This document shows, piece by piece, positions 16,273-24,479 of a stretch of 64,000 nucleotides of DNA. The stretch covers positions 1-64,000 of the forward strand of contig JAFTPK010000003.1 of assembly GCA_017463325.1 (NCBI GenBank), given 5' to 3'. The notes beneath the pieces are model-generated. The model searched no databases. It was not told the DNA's origin and was given only the letters and a program-made list of their open reading frames with translations. Each line of letters opens with the position of its first letter. Positions within the stretch are counted from its first letter, which is position 1. This stretch comes from Clostridia bacterium. Its GTDB lineage: Bacteria; Bacillota; Clostridia; Christensenellales; Borkfalkiaceae. A program made the position numbers and the translations under genes.

Positions 16273-17364
16273 TTAAATTTTTTTATGTACGTACGTCCAC
16301 CCGCTTGCGCTGAAATTCCCCACGGCAAGATCGGCAACGACCTCTATCTCTTCTCCTAAAAGCACTTCTCCGAAACGTTCCACCGAAACGGGCAACGCAT
16401 ACCCCTCCGTAAATAGACACAGCTTTCCCGTCGGCGAAACAATGTCAATCGTAAGTCTTTCCCGCGAAGCAAGCGCGGGCGTACCTCCCACCGCCTGTAA
16501 AACGTCCTCCGCAAGCCGTTCGTGCGCCAACAACGCAACGTCTTCCCGCTGCAATAAAGTTTTCACAACCGCACGCGCCGCTTGCTTGGAATACGCGCCC
16601 TTTACCGTATAACGAAGCGGCTTTTCCTCCCCCGCACAAGCAATACGCTTTGCAAGCTCGTCCGCGACGAATTTGAGGGCGCGACAGAATTTATCGTATT
16701 CTACGTCCTTTTCCGTCACAATCAAATTTTCCGCCTCGCACGACGAAAGCGCATATATACAATCGTTACGGCCATTCCCGCCGAGCAACATTGAAAAGGT
16801 TTCTTTTACAGCCGCTTTCAATGCCTTACGTAAAAGCTCCGCGGAAATTTTTACGTCCGTCAAAAGCAGTACGCTCCGCCCTGCTCCGCGATTTTTTGCC
16901 GAACCGTACGCCATTCCTGCCACCGTGCAGGGATAATCGTCGCCCAGAAAAAAGGAAAAAGCAAAGCCGTCCTCTCCCGAAGAAATGGAACGGATCCGTT
17001 CCGCCTCTACTTTCGGCAAAGGAAAAATCAGCGTTTGTACTTCCTTAATTCTGCTCCCTTTCGTATACGCGCGCATCTTTGCCTCGATCCGTCCTTCATA
17101 CGCACGAGTAAGCCCGATACTGTCAAATGCAATCAAGAGCCATTCAATTTTACGCCGCTTCGAGCGTCTTTCGCATTTTAAAAGATAGGACGAAGCAAAC
17201 GTATTCGTGTTGGTAAGCATCGCCACGTTCATACGCCGAACGGGTTTCAACAAGAGTTGATCTTCCCCAAACGGCTCAATAAGAAAGCCTTTTGGCGCCA
17301 TAAACCCGCCGTTTAAAATCTTCGCCCCGCGCAATCCTCCCGCGAGCTTTATCGGCCTACTCAA
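16273..17364 (-). CDS. Divergent ArgJ-like protein
   Basis: 363 residues. It keeps the outline of bifunctional ornithine/glutamate N-acetyltransferase ArgJ: APKGF near the start, an alpha-domain end, then VAGMAYGSAKNRG AGRSVLLLTD (about 148-170) in the place of the ArgJ self-cleavage block KGSGMIxPNMATML, and FCRALKFVADELAKRI plus TVKGAYSKQAARAVVKTLL further on. The conserved cleavage threonine corresponds to S164 or is lost, and the VDGDTSTND motif reads LLGGNGRND. It is therefore probably not a normal ArgJ. A TTG start with GGAGA overlaps the thioesterase gene end by eight bases. Function unknown. Confidence 0.6.
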   Translation of the reverse strand: MSRPIKLAGGLRGAKILNGGFMAPKGFLIEPFGEDQLLLKPVRRMNVAMLTNTNTFASSYLLKCERRSKRRKIEWLLIAFDSIGLTRAYEGRIEAKMRAYTKGSRIKEVQTLIFPLPKVEAERIRSISSGEDGFAFSFFLGDDYPCTVAGMAYGSAKNRGAGRSVLLLTDVKISAELLRKALKAAVKETFSMLLGGNGRNDCIYALSSCEAENLIVTEKDVEYDKFCRALKFVADELAKRIACAGEEKPLRYTVKGAYSKQAARAVVKTLLQREDVALLAHERLAEDVLQAVGGTPALASRERLTIDIVSPTGKLCLFTEGYALPVSVERFGEVLLGEEIEVVADLAVGNFSASGWTYVHKKI

Positions 17365-18094
17365 AGCAAATCTCCGCTTGTACGACGATTTCGTTTTCTT
17401 CGTTCACGCCCTGCACCAAATACCCCTCTTCCATTTCTTTTCTGTAAAAACGCAAGGTATCTCCCTCATGACATTGTTTCACGTATGAAATGGAAAAACG
17501 GCGCAACTTTTTCTCCGCTAATTCGGCAATTGAAAAGCAGTTAAAGCAATATTCCGCATAACGGGTATTATTGACGTGCATATTATGATCGTATTCGGAA
17601 TTGTAAATTTTGATCGTAAATCTTGCCTCTTCCCCATTCGTATCAATCGTAGGAATTTTCCAGCGCACGTTTTCAAATACCCGATTAGTATTATAGGTAG
17701 AATAATCCTGATTGTCGATCAACTTGGAGGAGGCGAGTTTTCCGCTCGACATATCCACAAGACACCATCTAGACGAAGCGTTTGCCGCAAGCGTTTCACC
17801 CGCATACAGTTGATACTCTCTTCCAAAAGTAACGTAAGAGGGCTTTAAGGGCCAAGTATGCACGCTGACGGCGTCCGACAAAGCGACTGGCCGCAAAAAC
17901 TCTATGCAAATATTCGTCACCATAAAGGCAAGGCCGCGACCTTTTACGTAAGCGTAGCCAAAACCAAGCTCGTCCGCGCTTGCACACGCCGCCTCTTCTA
18001 AATAACTTAAAACGGTGGACGGTTTCAATTCGTCTTTAAAATCAACGTCGCAATAACGTACTTTAAATTTTTCAATATGTCTATAAGGTTCCAT
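17357..18094 (-). CDS. Acyl-ACP thioesterase
   Basis: 245 residues with two hot-dog halves. The start FKVRYCDVDFKDELKPS and the second-half motif YDHNMHVNNTRY match the acyl-ACP thioesterase family (FatA-like), whose catalytic residues lie in that second motif. It releases fatty acids from acyl carrier protein. The ATG at 18094 lies only seven bases from the -10 box of a perfect promoter, so the mRNA is predicted to begin at or next to the start codon; no Shine-Dalgarno can be used. It forms a two-gene unit with the ArgJ-like gene. Confidence 0.88.
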   Translation of the reverse strand: MEPYRHIEKFKVRYCDVDFKDELKPSTVLSYLEEAACASADELGFGYAYVKGRGLAFMVTNICIEFLRPVALSDAVSVHTWPLKPSYVTFGREYQLYAGETLAANASSRWCLVDMSSGKLASSKLIDNQDYSTYNTNRVFENVRWKIPTIDTNGEEARFTIKIYNSEYDHNMHVNNTRYAEYCFNCFSIAELAEKKLRRFSISYVKQCHEGDTLRFYRKEMEEGYLVQGVNEENEIVVQAEICFE

Positions 18095-18100
18095 ATTTTT

Positions 18101-18129
18101 ATTATAAACCATTCTCCAAAAAATGTCAA
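18101..18129 (-). promoter_or_regulatory. Consensus promoter, leaderless, of the thioesterase gene
   Basis: TTGACA (18124-18129), a 17-base spacer and TATAAT (18101-18106) on the minus strand. The expected start site coincides with the A of the ATG at 18094. Confidence 0.8.
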
Positions 18130-18211
18130 TCACCGCAATGCTTTTTCCCGCCGTTTTTATAAATTTTTCAAGAAAATATGCATAGATGCGCAAGTTTTTT
18201 TCGGTAGATCG

Positions 18212-18240
18212 TTGACAGATATTCCTATTTGTGGTATAAT
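18212..18240 (+). promoter_or_regulatory. Consensus promoter of the PadR/coiled-coil gene
   Basis: TTGACA (18212-18217), a 17-base spacer and TATAAT (18235-18240). The leader is about 77 bases. It is divergent from the thioesterase promoter. Confidence 0.85.
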
Positions 18241-18323
18241 AATATTTGTAATAGAATACTTTTCGTTCTTTTTGATAAATACCGTTCAATGAAAGCGACG
18301 AAAAGCACACGAAGGAGGAATTT

Positions 18324-21059
18324 ATGGACGATAAAATCTACGGCGACGCTATGGAAGAAGATCAGTCCATGACGGGCGGCGACGAGGGGGCGCTGGACAT
18401 CAGTTCCGATTTGATCCGCGGGCACATCAATACGATTATTTTGCGCTGTCTGTACGAAGAAGATAAGTACGGCTACGACATCATGGAAGAAATCGAAAAG
18501 AAGAGCGCAGGAATGTACAAATTAAAACCCCCCACTCTTTACAGTGCATTGAAACGCCTTGAAAAGCTCGGGTACGTTAAATCGTACGCGGGTGAATTCT
18601 CTAACGGCGGTCAAAGAAAATATTTCCACCTTACGGACGAGGGACGCACCGTAGCAAAACGTAGCCTTTCCGAATGGGAATTTTCCCGAACGATTATTGA
18701 TAGCTTGATCTCGGACGGCGAGCAGCATTTTGATTTTTCCTTTATCACCGAAAAACAAACGGAATTGACGGAGCTTAAACGCTCGCTTGCGGCAAGAGAG
18801 GCCGCACTTGAAGAAGAAAAAAGCGCCATCACCAAGCTTCGCAACGAGGTACAACGGGAGCGTTCTTTAATCTCTGCGCAAAGCTCCTCCCTCTCCGAAC
18901 AAAAAATCGACCTCAGCGAACTGCGCGACAAAATTGCCTCGCAAAAAAAAGAGCTTGAAAATAAGGAATTAATTTTAAGCGAAAAGCAAGGGGAAATCGA
19001 CGCAAAAGAGCTTGCCCTGCGCAGCAAAGAACAGGAAATCGAAAAGGCGCGCGAAGAGCTTGAAACGTTGTCCGTCGAAATCGAAACCTTACAGGAAAAG
19101 CTTCGCACTAAGGCAGAGCTTTTAGAACAGTCGCAAGCCCGTGCGATCGAGCAAGCGGAAGAATTAAGGGACACGGAAAACGCTCTGCGCAACCTGCAAG
19201 AACAATACGCCGAATTGAAATCGGATTTTTCCGCCTTGAAAGAAGCGGGTGTTCGCAGCGAAGAGGAAAATCAAAAATTTGTCGAGCTGCAAGAACAGCT
19301 TGCGGTCAAGCAAGCGGAAATTAAGGAAAAAGAACGCCTTCTTGAAGAAAAAGACGGCGAGCTTGAAAAACGCGAAACGGCACTTGCCGCCGCGCAAATC
19401 GAGCTGAGCGAAAAAAGTTCGGAGTATTATCAACTCCTTTCAAAAATACAAGCCGAGCAAAACAAATTAGAAATTGAAAAAAGCGCGTTGATTGAAAAAG
19501 AAAAAGCCGTAGCAAACGATACGGAAACGAAAGAAGAGCTTATACGTTTACAGGCTGCCCTTTCCGAAAAAGACGCTCAACTTACCGAGGCAAACGCCCT
19601 TCTCGGCGCGCAAGAAAGCTCTGCCCGTATTCTTCGTGAAGAGCTGGAAAAGCGAGAACAGCTTTCCTCGGAAACGGAAACAGCGATCGACGCTTATAAG
19701 CAAGAAGTCCAAGAAATTAAGGGAAAACTTACCGAAAAAGAAACTGAAAGCGCTGAGGCAGAGGCTCGCATTAAGACGCTGGAAGAAGAAAAAACAGAGC
19801 TTGAAAAAACCGTGTACCTCTCCAAGCAGAAAGAGAACGAGCTGTATGCGGAAATTGAAAGTTTGAAAGCTACCCTTTCCGTCACGACGGAGGACAAGCA
19901 ACAGGCAGACAGACTGCAAGGCGAATTGTACGAAAAACAAGAACAGCTTAGAAGAGCGACCGAGCAGATGAAATACGACGCTGAGCTTTTTGCGCAGCAA
20001 CAGCGCGAGCTTTCTGCACGGCAATCGGCCTTTAATCAACAGCAGCTTGATTTCATTACGCGCAAAAATGCGCTCGCCTCGCAACAGTTCGATTACGCCG
20101 ACAAATTTGGCACTTATACCGCGCAAGCCAAGCATTTAAACGAAAGCGTTGCTCGATTTGAAACGGAAAAAGCCACGTTTTTGGCAGAAAAGGACGCGCT
20201 TGAAGAACAGCTTCGGCGTTTGGAAAGCGAAAAGGAAAGTTTCCGTCTTGAAAAGGAAACGCACGAAAAACAGCGTTTGGACGCAGAAAAGAAGAACGTG
20301 GATTTCGTAGACGCCTTAAAAGCGAAAGAGGAAGAGCTTGAAAGAAAGTACGCTGCTTTAAGAGAGCGCGAGGAGGCCTTAGAAGAACGAGAGCTTGCTT
20401 TCCATTCAGCGCGGCGTCAGTATTTCGAGCAGCCTACCCCGCCTCCGCAAGCCGCGCCTACAACGCAGCCCTATTATCCTCAACCGCAGCCCACCCCCCG
20501 TACAAGCGCGTTTGACTACGACGATTTACAGCAACGGGCGAAATCGGACGGGATCCGTTTAAGCACAGCGGGAACGGCAAGAAACGAATACGTTTATTCC
20601 TCTACCCCCACCGTCACGAGAAAGTCGGAAACAAAATTTTTCAAAAAAAGCGCAACTCTTTTCAAAGCGGCTCTCGTAATCCTGTTTTTCGTAATTTCGG
20701 AAAGTCTTGCGGTATTCTTCCTCAAAGAATATCTTTCGGTGCCTTTCTGGTATCCGTTTATCCCGCTCGGCATTTGCTTCCTGTTCTTTTTCGTTTGTAC
20801 AATCGTATACGCAAACGGCAAGAATAAGACGTCAAAATTACCTCGTTCGCCCTCCTATTTAATTACGGCGGCGGTGTTGTTTGTGATCGGCATTATCGTA
20901 ACTACTATGATCGCCGTCTACGTAAAGGCAGATCTTTCAGTCCCCTCGACAATGCTTGCATTCGTAGTCGTGCCTATCGTATATTTATTCAACATCTTCC
21001 TGTTCTCTCTCTTCTATTATCTCTTCTCTAAAACGACGAGCGAGAACGTCAACAATTGA
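18324..21059 (+). CDS. PadR-type DNA-binding head, long coiled coil and four-helix membrane anchor
   Basis: 911 residues. An acidic start (1-26) is followed by a PadR winged helix (about 30-120: INTIILRCLYEEDKYGYDIMEEI, PPTLYSALKRLEKLGYV, KYFHLTDEG). A nearly unbroken coiled coil rich in E, K, L, Q and A covers about 140-715. A proline/glutamine-rich linker (about 716-745) and four hydrophobic helices in the last ~130 residues complete it. AGGAGGAA lies before the ATG. The parts are typical of their families, but I do not know this combination. It could tether a chromosomal site to the membrane or sense envelope state; that is inference. Confidence 0.85.
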   Translation: MDDKIYGDAMEEDQSMTGGDEGALDISSDLIRGHINTIILRCLYEEDKYGYDIMEEIEKKSAGMYKLKPPTLYSALKRLEKLGYVKSYAGEFSNGGQRKYFHLTDEGRTVAKRSLSEWEFSRTIIDSLISDGEQHFDFSFITEKQTELTELKRSLAAREAALEEEKSAITKLRNEVQRERSLISAQSSSLSEQKIDLSELRDKIASQKKELENKELILSEKQGEIDAKELALRSKEQEIEKAREELETLSVEIETLQEKLRTKAELLEQSQARAIEQAEELRDTENALRNLQEQYAELKSDFSALKEAGVRSEEENQKFVELQEQLAVKQAEIKEKERLLEEKDGELEKRETALAAAQIELSEKSSEYYQLLSKIQAEQNKLEIEKSALIEKEKAVANDTETKEELIRLQAALSEKDAQLTEANALLGAQESSARILREELEKREQLSSETETAIDAYKQEVQEIKGKLTEKETESAEAEARIKTLEEEKTELEKTVYLSKQKENELYAEIESLKATLSVTTEDKQQADRLQGELYEKQEQLRRATEQMKYDAELFAQQQRELSARQSAFNQQQLDFITRKNALASQQFDYADKFGTYTAQAKHLNESVARFETEKATFLAEKDALEEQLRRLESEKESFRLEKETHEKQRLDAEKKNVDFVDALKAKEEELERKYAALREREEALEERELAFHSARRQYFEQPTPPPQAAPTTQPYYPQPQPTPRTSAFDYDDLQQRAKSDGIRLSTAGTARNEYVYSSTPTVTRKSETKFFKKSATLFKAALVILFFVISESLAVFFLKEYLSVPFWYPFIPLGICFLFFFVCTIVYANGKNKTSKLPRSPSYLITAAVLFVIGIIVTTMIAVYVKADLSVPSTMLAFVVVPIVYLFNIFLFSLFYYLFSKTTSENVNN

Positions 21060-21072
21060 TTTAATTGACACA

Positions 21073-21116
21073 ACAAAAATCCCCTCGCAGGTATTTACCT
21101 ACAAGGGGATTTTTGT
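21073..21116. terminator. Bidirectional terminator
   Basis: ACAAAAATCCCCT pairs with AGGGGATTTTTGT around a loop that contains a smaller AGGTA/TACCT hairpin. It lies between the convergent PadR-like gene (+) and the ABC exporter gene (-). Confidence 0.85.
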
Positions 21117-21129
21117 ATAGCGCTTACTC

Positions 21130-22806
21130 TCATTTCTTTTTTTCGATCGCGCCGTCCTTGATTTCCAAAACCGCGTCAGCAATCGAAAGAGCCGCCGGGC
21201 GATGGGTAACAAGGATACAGGTCTTATCCCGCATACTCGCGATATTTTCAAGTACTTTTCGCTCCGTATCACCGTCCAAAGCCGAGGTCGCTTCGTCCAA
21301 AAGCAGCACGGGGCGCCCCGAAAGAAAAGCTCGAGCAATGGCAAGGCGTTGCAGTTGCCCTTCCGAAAGCCCGCCGCCACGCTCCGTAAGAGAGGTGTCA
21401 AGGCCGTCGGGAAGCTCGAAAACGAACTCTGCACAAGCGAATTTTAACGCCTCGCAAACTTTGTTTCGCATCACCGTTTCTTCTTCTTTTTCCGCAAAAA
21501 AGGTTAAATTCTCATAAATACTGCCCGAGAATAAGAAATTGCCTTGCGGTACGTAGGCAAACAACGAACGTTCGCTTGACGTCAACGGAACTTCCCCCGC
21601 CGTTGTGGAAAGAAAAACCTCGCCCTCAACGGGTGAATACACGTGTAAAAGCATTTTAAAAAGGGTGCTCTTCCCCGATCCTGAGGGACCGGTCACACAA
21701 ACAATCTCCCCTTTCCCAAGACGGCAGCTTGCATTTCTTAACACCATCTCTCTGCCGTAATCAAACGAAACGTCTTTAAAAACAAATCCCTTTAATTCGT
21801 CGTAAGTTACGTTGGAATGACCGATTGCGGCGTCCTCTTCGGGAATCTCGTACAACTCTTGCAAGCGTTCGGCACTCGTCATACGGGAATAGTAGACGGG
21901 AATGATCGCGGATACGGTAGCAAACGGGTGCTGTAATTGATTTAAAAGCAAGACAATGGAAAGCACCGAACCAAAATCGGTGATCCGTCCACTTAAAAGC
22001 CCTACGCTACACCAAACCACCGCAAAAATCAAGCCCACGTTGCTCAAAAGCGCGAATACCGTCTGCATAAAGGTACGCAAAACGCTCCGTTTCATACGCT
22101 TTCTATAATAATTTTCCGAAAGCTCCCCTGCCTTTTGCGAAGAACGTTCTTCGGCGGCGTACGCTTTGACCGTTAAAATAGAAGAAAAGCTCTCCTGCAT
22201 GTACGAACGGACCTGTCCGTCAGCCTCTAAAAATTCTTTTTGATGTTTTTTAATAAGCCGTCTAAACGCCGCGGAAATTCCTCCGCCGATCAGCCCGCAG
22301 AAGGCGTAAATCGCCGTAAACAGCGGATCCAACGTTAAAAGCGCGGCAATCGCGCCCACGCATTGCACCAAAAGCCCGACCATACTCGGCGTTAAGCCGA
22401 TCGTATCCGACGCCACTTCTCCTACGTCCGAAGTGATGCGGTTCATCAGCTCGCCGCTATGATATTCGCTGACCTTGGCAAAGTCGCTTTTCAACAGGTT
22501 TTTAAAGGTTTTCGTGCGAAGCTCGGAAACGATACGCGCTCTGCTCCGTTCGGAAAAATACGCGTTCAGCGCCTGCAAGAGGATCTTTAAAAGCAAGACG
22601 CCAAGCAGCACGGCAGCAAATATAATCAATCCTTTTTGATTGCCGCTTGTCGCGCTATTGATCAAATACTGGATTAAATAAGCGAAGGTGATTGAAAGCG
22701 CGGAAATGAGTACGGTAAGAACAGAAAGAAAAAAAACGAACGGCGCGTACGGGCGCATTTCGCGTTTTAACCACGCCTTCCCCTTTTCTGTCGTTCGTTT
22801 TTTCAT
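21130..22806 (-). CDS. ABC exporter, fused membrane and ATPase domains
   Basis: 558 residues: six transmembrane helices (about 20-300) and a C-terminal ATPase with Walker A GPSGSGKST, signature LSEGQ and Walker B VLLLDEATSALD. The half-transporter layout is typical of homodimeric peptide or lipid exporters. There is no N-terminal C39 peptidase domain. The start overlaps the stop of the S24/S26 peptidase gene (ATGA), and it is last in the module after the lipoprotein-like peptide, HprK-like and PqqD genes. The cargo is probably the product of that module. Confidence 0.93.
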   Translation of the reverse strand: MKKRTTEKGKAWLKREMRPYAPFVFFLSVLTVLISALSITFAYLIQYLINSATSGNQKGLIIFAAVLLGVLLLKILLQALNAYFSERSRARIVSELRTKTFKNLLKSDFAKVSEYHSGELMNRITSDVGEVASDTIGLTPSMVGLLVQCVGAIAALLTLDPLFTAIYAFCGLIGGGISAAFRRLIKKHQKEFLEADGQVRSYMQESFSSILTVKAYAAEERSSQKAGELSENYYRKRMKRSVLRTFMQTVFALLSNVGLIFAVVWCSVGLLSGRITDFGSVLSIVLLLNQLQHPFATVSAIIPVYYSRMTSAERLQELYEIPEEDAAIGHSNVTYDELKGFVFKDVSFDYGREMVLRNASCRLGKGEIVCVTGPSGSGKSTLFKMLLHVYSPVEGEVFLSTTAGEVPLTSSERSLFAYVPQGNFLFSGSIYENLTFFAEKEEETVMRNKVCEALKFACAEFVFELPDGLDTSLTERGGGLSEGQLQRLAIARAFLSGRPVLLLDEATSALDGDTERKVLENIASMRDKTCILVTHRPAALSIADAVLEIKDGAIEKKK

Positions 22807-23285
22807 GCCTGTTTTTCTCCGTTGGTTTTCTTTTTTCTAAGCCCCAAAGCACGCAAGACCTTGCCACCCACGCGGAAAACAAAGCCTTTTGCTCGTAAAT
22901 AAAAGCGGCGCAGCTTATACGTCTTGACACGACGCTTGGCATAGCGCAAGTATTTTTTATCCGTACAATAATAATGCACGTCCTTGCGGAAAAATTCCGT
23001 CAAGACCCCAAACACAGCCTCTTCGGGTACAATCTCGTCGCTATAACAATTATCTCCGCGGATAATATATCCAGTTTCCGTCGGCTTTAAAACGCGATGA
23101 AGAACGTACGCGTCGCCACGCTTATAAAGCGCGACGTCGAGCGCCTTTAATTTCTCCGTTTTAGGACGCACGACGATCGTATCGCGACGGTTTTTAAGCA
23201 TAGGCAACATACTTACCCCAACGGTCGGCCCGACGTATTTCCCCTCTTTTTCAAGGACCTCTTCGATTTTCAGTATCTCTGACAT
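22803..23285 (-). CDS. S24/S26 family (signal-peptidase-like) protein
   Basis: 160 residues. GVSMLPML (serine nucleophile, about residue 24), RRDTIVV, DVALYKRGDAYVLHRV and YIIRGDNC follow the S26 signal-peptidase order. The second catalytic region carries VLHRV, like the archaeal/SipW type that uses histidine instead of lysine. There is no N-terminal membrane helix; the C-terminus is very basic. In the module it could trim the leader of an exported peptide. GGGGAG lies before the ATG. Good family call, function inferred from position. Confidence 0.82.
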   Translation of the reverse strand: MSEILKIEEVLEKEGKYVGPTVGVSMLPMLKNRRDTIVVRPKTEKLKALDVALYKRGDAYVLHRVLKPTETGYIIRGDNCYSDEIVPEEAVFGVLTEFFRKDVHYYCTDKKYLRYAKRRVKTYKLRRFYLRAKGFVFRVGGKVLRALGLRKKKTNGEKQA

Positions 23286-23297
23286 ACTACTCCCCGA

Positions 23298-23561
23298 TCA
23301 TTCGGCAAAGCCGTTTTTCGTCAGCGTTTCCATAAACCGTTCAACGTCGGCGCGAGCAAGCTCCTCCGCAACGTCGTATTCCCCCAACAGCGCAGCAACC
23401 GCCTCGTCCGCCGTGTGCTCTGCCGTAAAGAAATTCCAAAGGAAACTCCCCGTTTCGTTCAAATTGATCATGCCGTGAAAGCTTTTGCTCATCTCCCCTA
23501 CGGGCACGACGACACATTCTCCACCAACGTTACGTAAAATAAAGCCTTTTTTGATTTTCAT
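23298..23561 (-). CDS. PqqD-family peptide chaperone
   Basis: 87 residues. The pattern INLNETGSFLWNFF, followed by a helix ending ALLGEYDV and DVERFMETLTKNGF, is that of PqqD/RRE proteins, which bind the leader of ribosomally made peptides and present them to enzymes. The start at 23561 has GGGAGAAAG upstream. It lies between the HprK-like kinase and the S24/S26 peptidase genes. No radical-SAM, YcaO or cyclase enzyme is adjacent, which is unusual for a PqqD protein. Confidence 0.85.
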   Translation of the reverse strand: MKIKKGFILRNVGGECVVVPVGEMSKSFHGMINLNETGSFLWNFFTAEHTADEAVAALLGEYDVAEELARADVERFMETLTKNGFAE

Positions 23562-23574
23562 ATTTCTTTCTCCC

Positions 23575-24294
23575 TTACTGTTTTTTCTGATATTTTTTTC
23601 CCGTGATCGCCGTATAGCAGGTCTTGACGGCCTCTTCCGAAATGGTACACCCAAGCACCCATGTAGGCACGCGTTTTACAAGCTCGTCTGCAAGCATAAG
23701 CGTCTTATCCGCATTCTTTTCGTCCGACGGAAGCAAGATCTGCGAAAACAAACGCATTGCCGTTTCCGACGGTGAAAGGCGACGAATGGTATTTTCCTTT
23801 GCCTGCTCTAAAAACACGAGCGCTTTTAGCGGCGTTTTTGCCTTACAGCCGCGCCCCTCCTTTCCCATCCAAGGCGTACCGTATGCGTACACCTCCTTTT
23901 CGTCAAAAAAGAGAACAGGCTTATCACCGTTGACGATATACGAGCCTTCGACGTTTTCAAGCCAAAGCCCCGTATGCGTCGATTTCCCCGTTCCGCTCCG
24001 CCCAAGAAAGGCATAACCCGCTCCGTCCGCCTCTAAAATCGCCGCGTGCAAAAGCATACGGTTCAAAGAGGGAAGCTGTAAACAAAGATTTCTGTAAATG
24101 CAAATGTTTTCAATATACCCAAGCGAATAACCAGCCGAGGCTTTTTGCTCGTTCTCAAAATCCTCGGGATCGGGCGCCGCGATTAAATCGTAAGGCGACT
24201 CCTGATCTTCTGAAAGATATTTCTCGCAAAACCGAGTTGTAAACGGATATTCGTTGCGGATCAAGACCCTAAGGTCTGCCAAATCGTAAATCAT
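23575..24294 (-). CDS. HPr-kinase-like P-loop protein
   Basis: 239 residues. The Walker A motif GRSGTGKSTHTGLW (about residue 97), INGDKPVLFFDE-like region (VNGDKPVLF) and YGTPWMGKEG are typical of HprK-related proteins found in peptide gene clusters, distinct from the true HprK encoded at 42310-43227. Relatives in some lasso-peptide clusters phosphorylate the precursor. AGGAG lies before the ATG, nine bases after the lipoprotein-like gene. A role in phosphorylating the small peptide is a reasonable inference only. Confidence 0.82.
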   Translation of the reverse strand: MIYDLADLRVLIRNEYPFTTRFCEKYLSEDQESPYDLIAAPDPEDFENEQKASAGYSLGYIENICIYRNLCLQLPSLNRMLLHAAILEADGAGYAFLGRSGTGKSTHTGLWLENVEGSYIVNGDKPVLFFDEKEVYAYGTPWMGKEGRGCKAKTPLKALVFLEQAKENTIRRLSPSETAMRLFSQILLPSDEKNADKTLMLADELVKRVPTWVLGCTISEEAVKTCYTAITGKKYQKKQ

Positions 24295-24303
24295 CTTTTC
24301 TCC

Positions 24304-24462
24304 TTAATAATTGTCCGTCCAGCCATCATTTTCCTCGCCGCCGCCCGTGCCGTAGCTGCCGCCGCTCGACTTACCCTCATCTTTCGTACAAGCCGAAAAT
24401 GCAAACGCTGAAAAGGCAAGCGCGGCGCAAAGCAACGCAATCAACCATTTTTTAAGTTTCAT
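24304..24462 (-). CDS. 52-residue lipoprotein-like peptide, candidate module substrate
   Basis: A basic start (MKLKKW), a hydrophobic stretch and a lipobox-like FSAC with Cys25 predict a mature peptide of 28 residues rich in G, S, E, D, N and ending W-T-D-N-Y. AGGGGG lies six bases before the ATG. It sits 17 bases after purB and directly before the HprK-like, PqqD, S24/S26 and ABC genes. It may be a lipopeptide substrate of the module or a short lipoprotein. No relative is recognised. Its serines, threonines and tyrosines could be kinase targets. Confidence 0.72.
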   Translation of the reverse strand: MKLKKWLIALLCAALAFSAFAFSACTKDEGKSSGGSYGTGGGEENDGWTDNY

Positions 24463-24479
24463 ACTTTTCCCCCTATCGT

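Noticed and set aside
21130..24462. Lasso peptide cluster
   Set aside because: PqqD, an HPr-kinase-like protein and an ABC exporter recall lasso clusters, but the asparagine-synthetase-like cyclase and transglutaminase-like protease are missing and the peptide lacks a typical core ring pattern.
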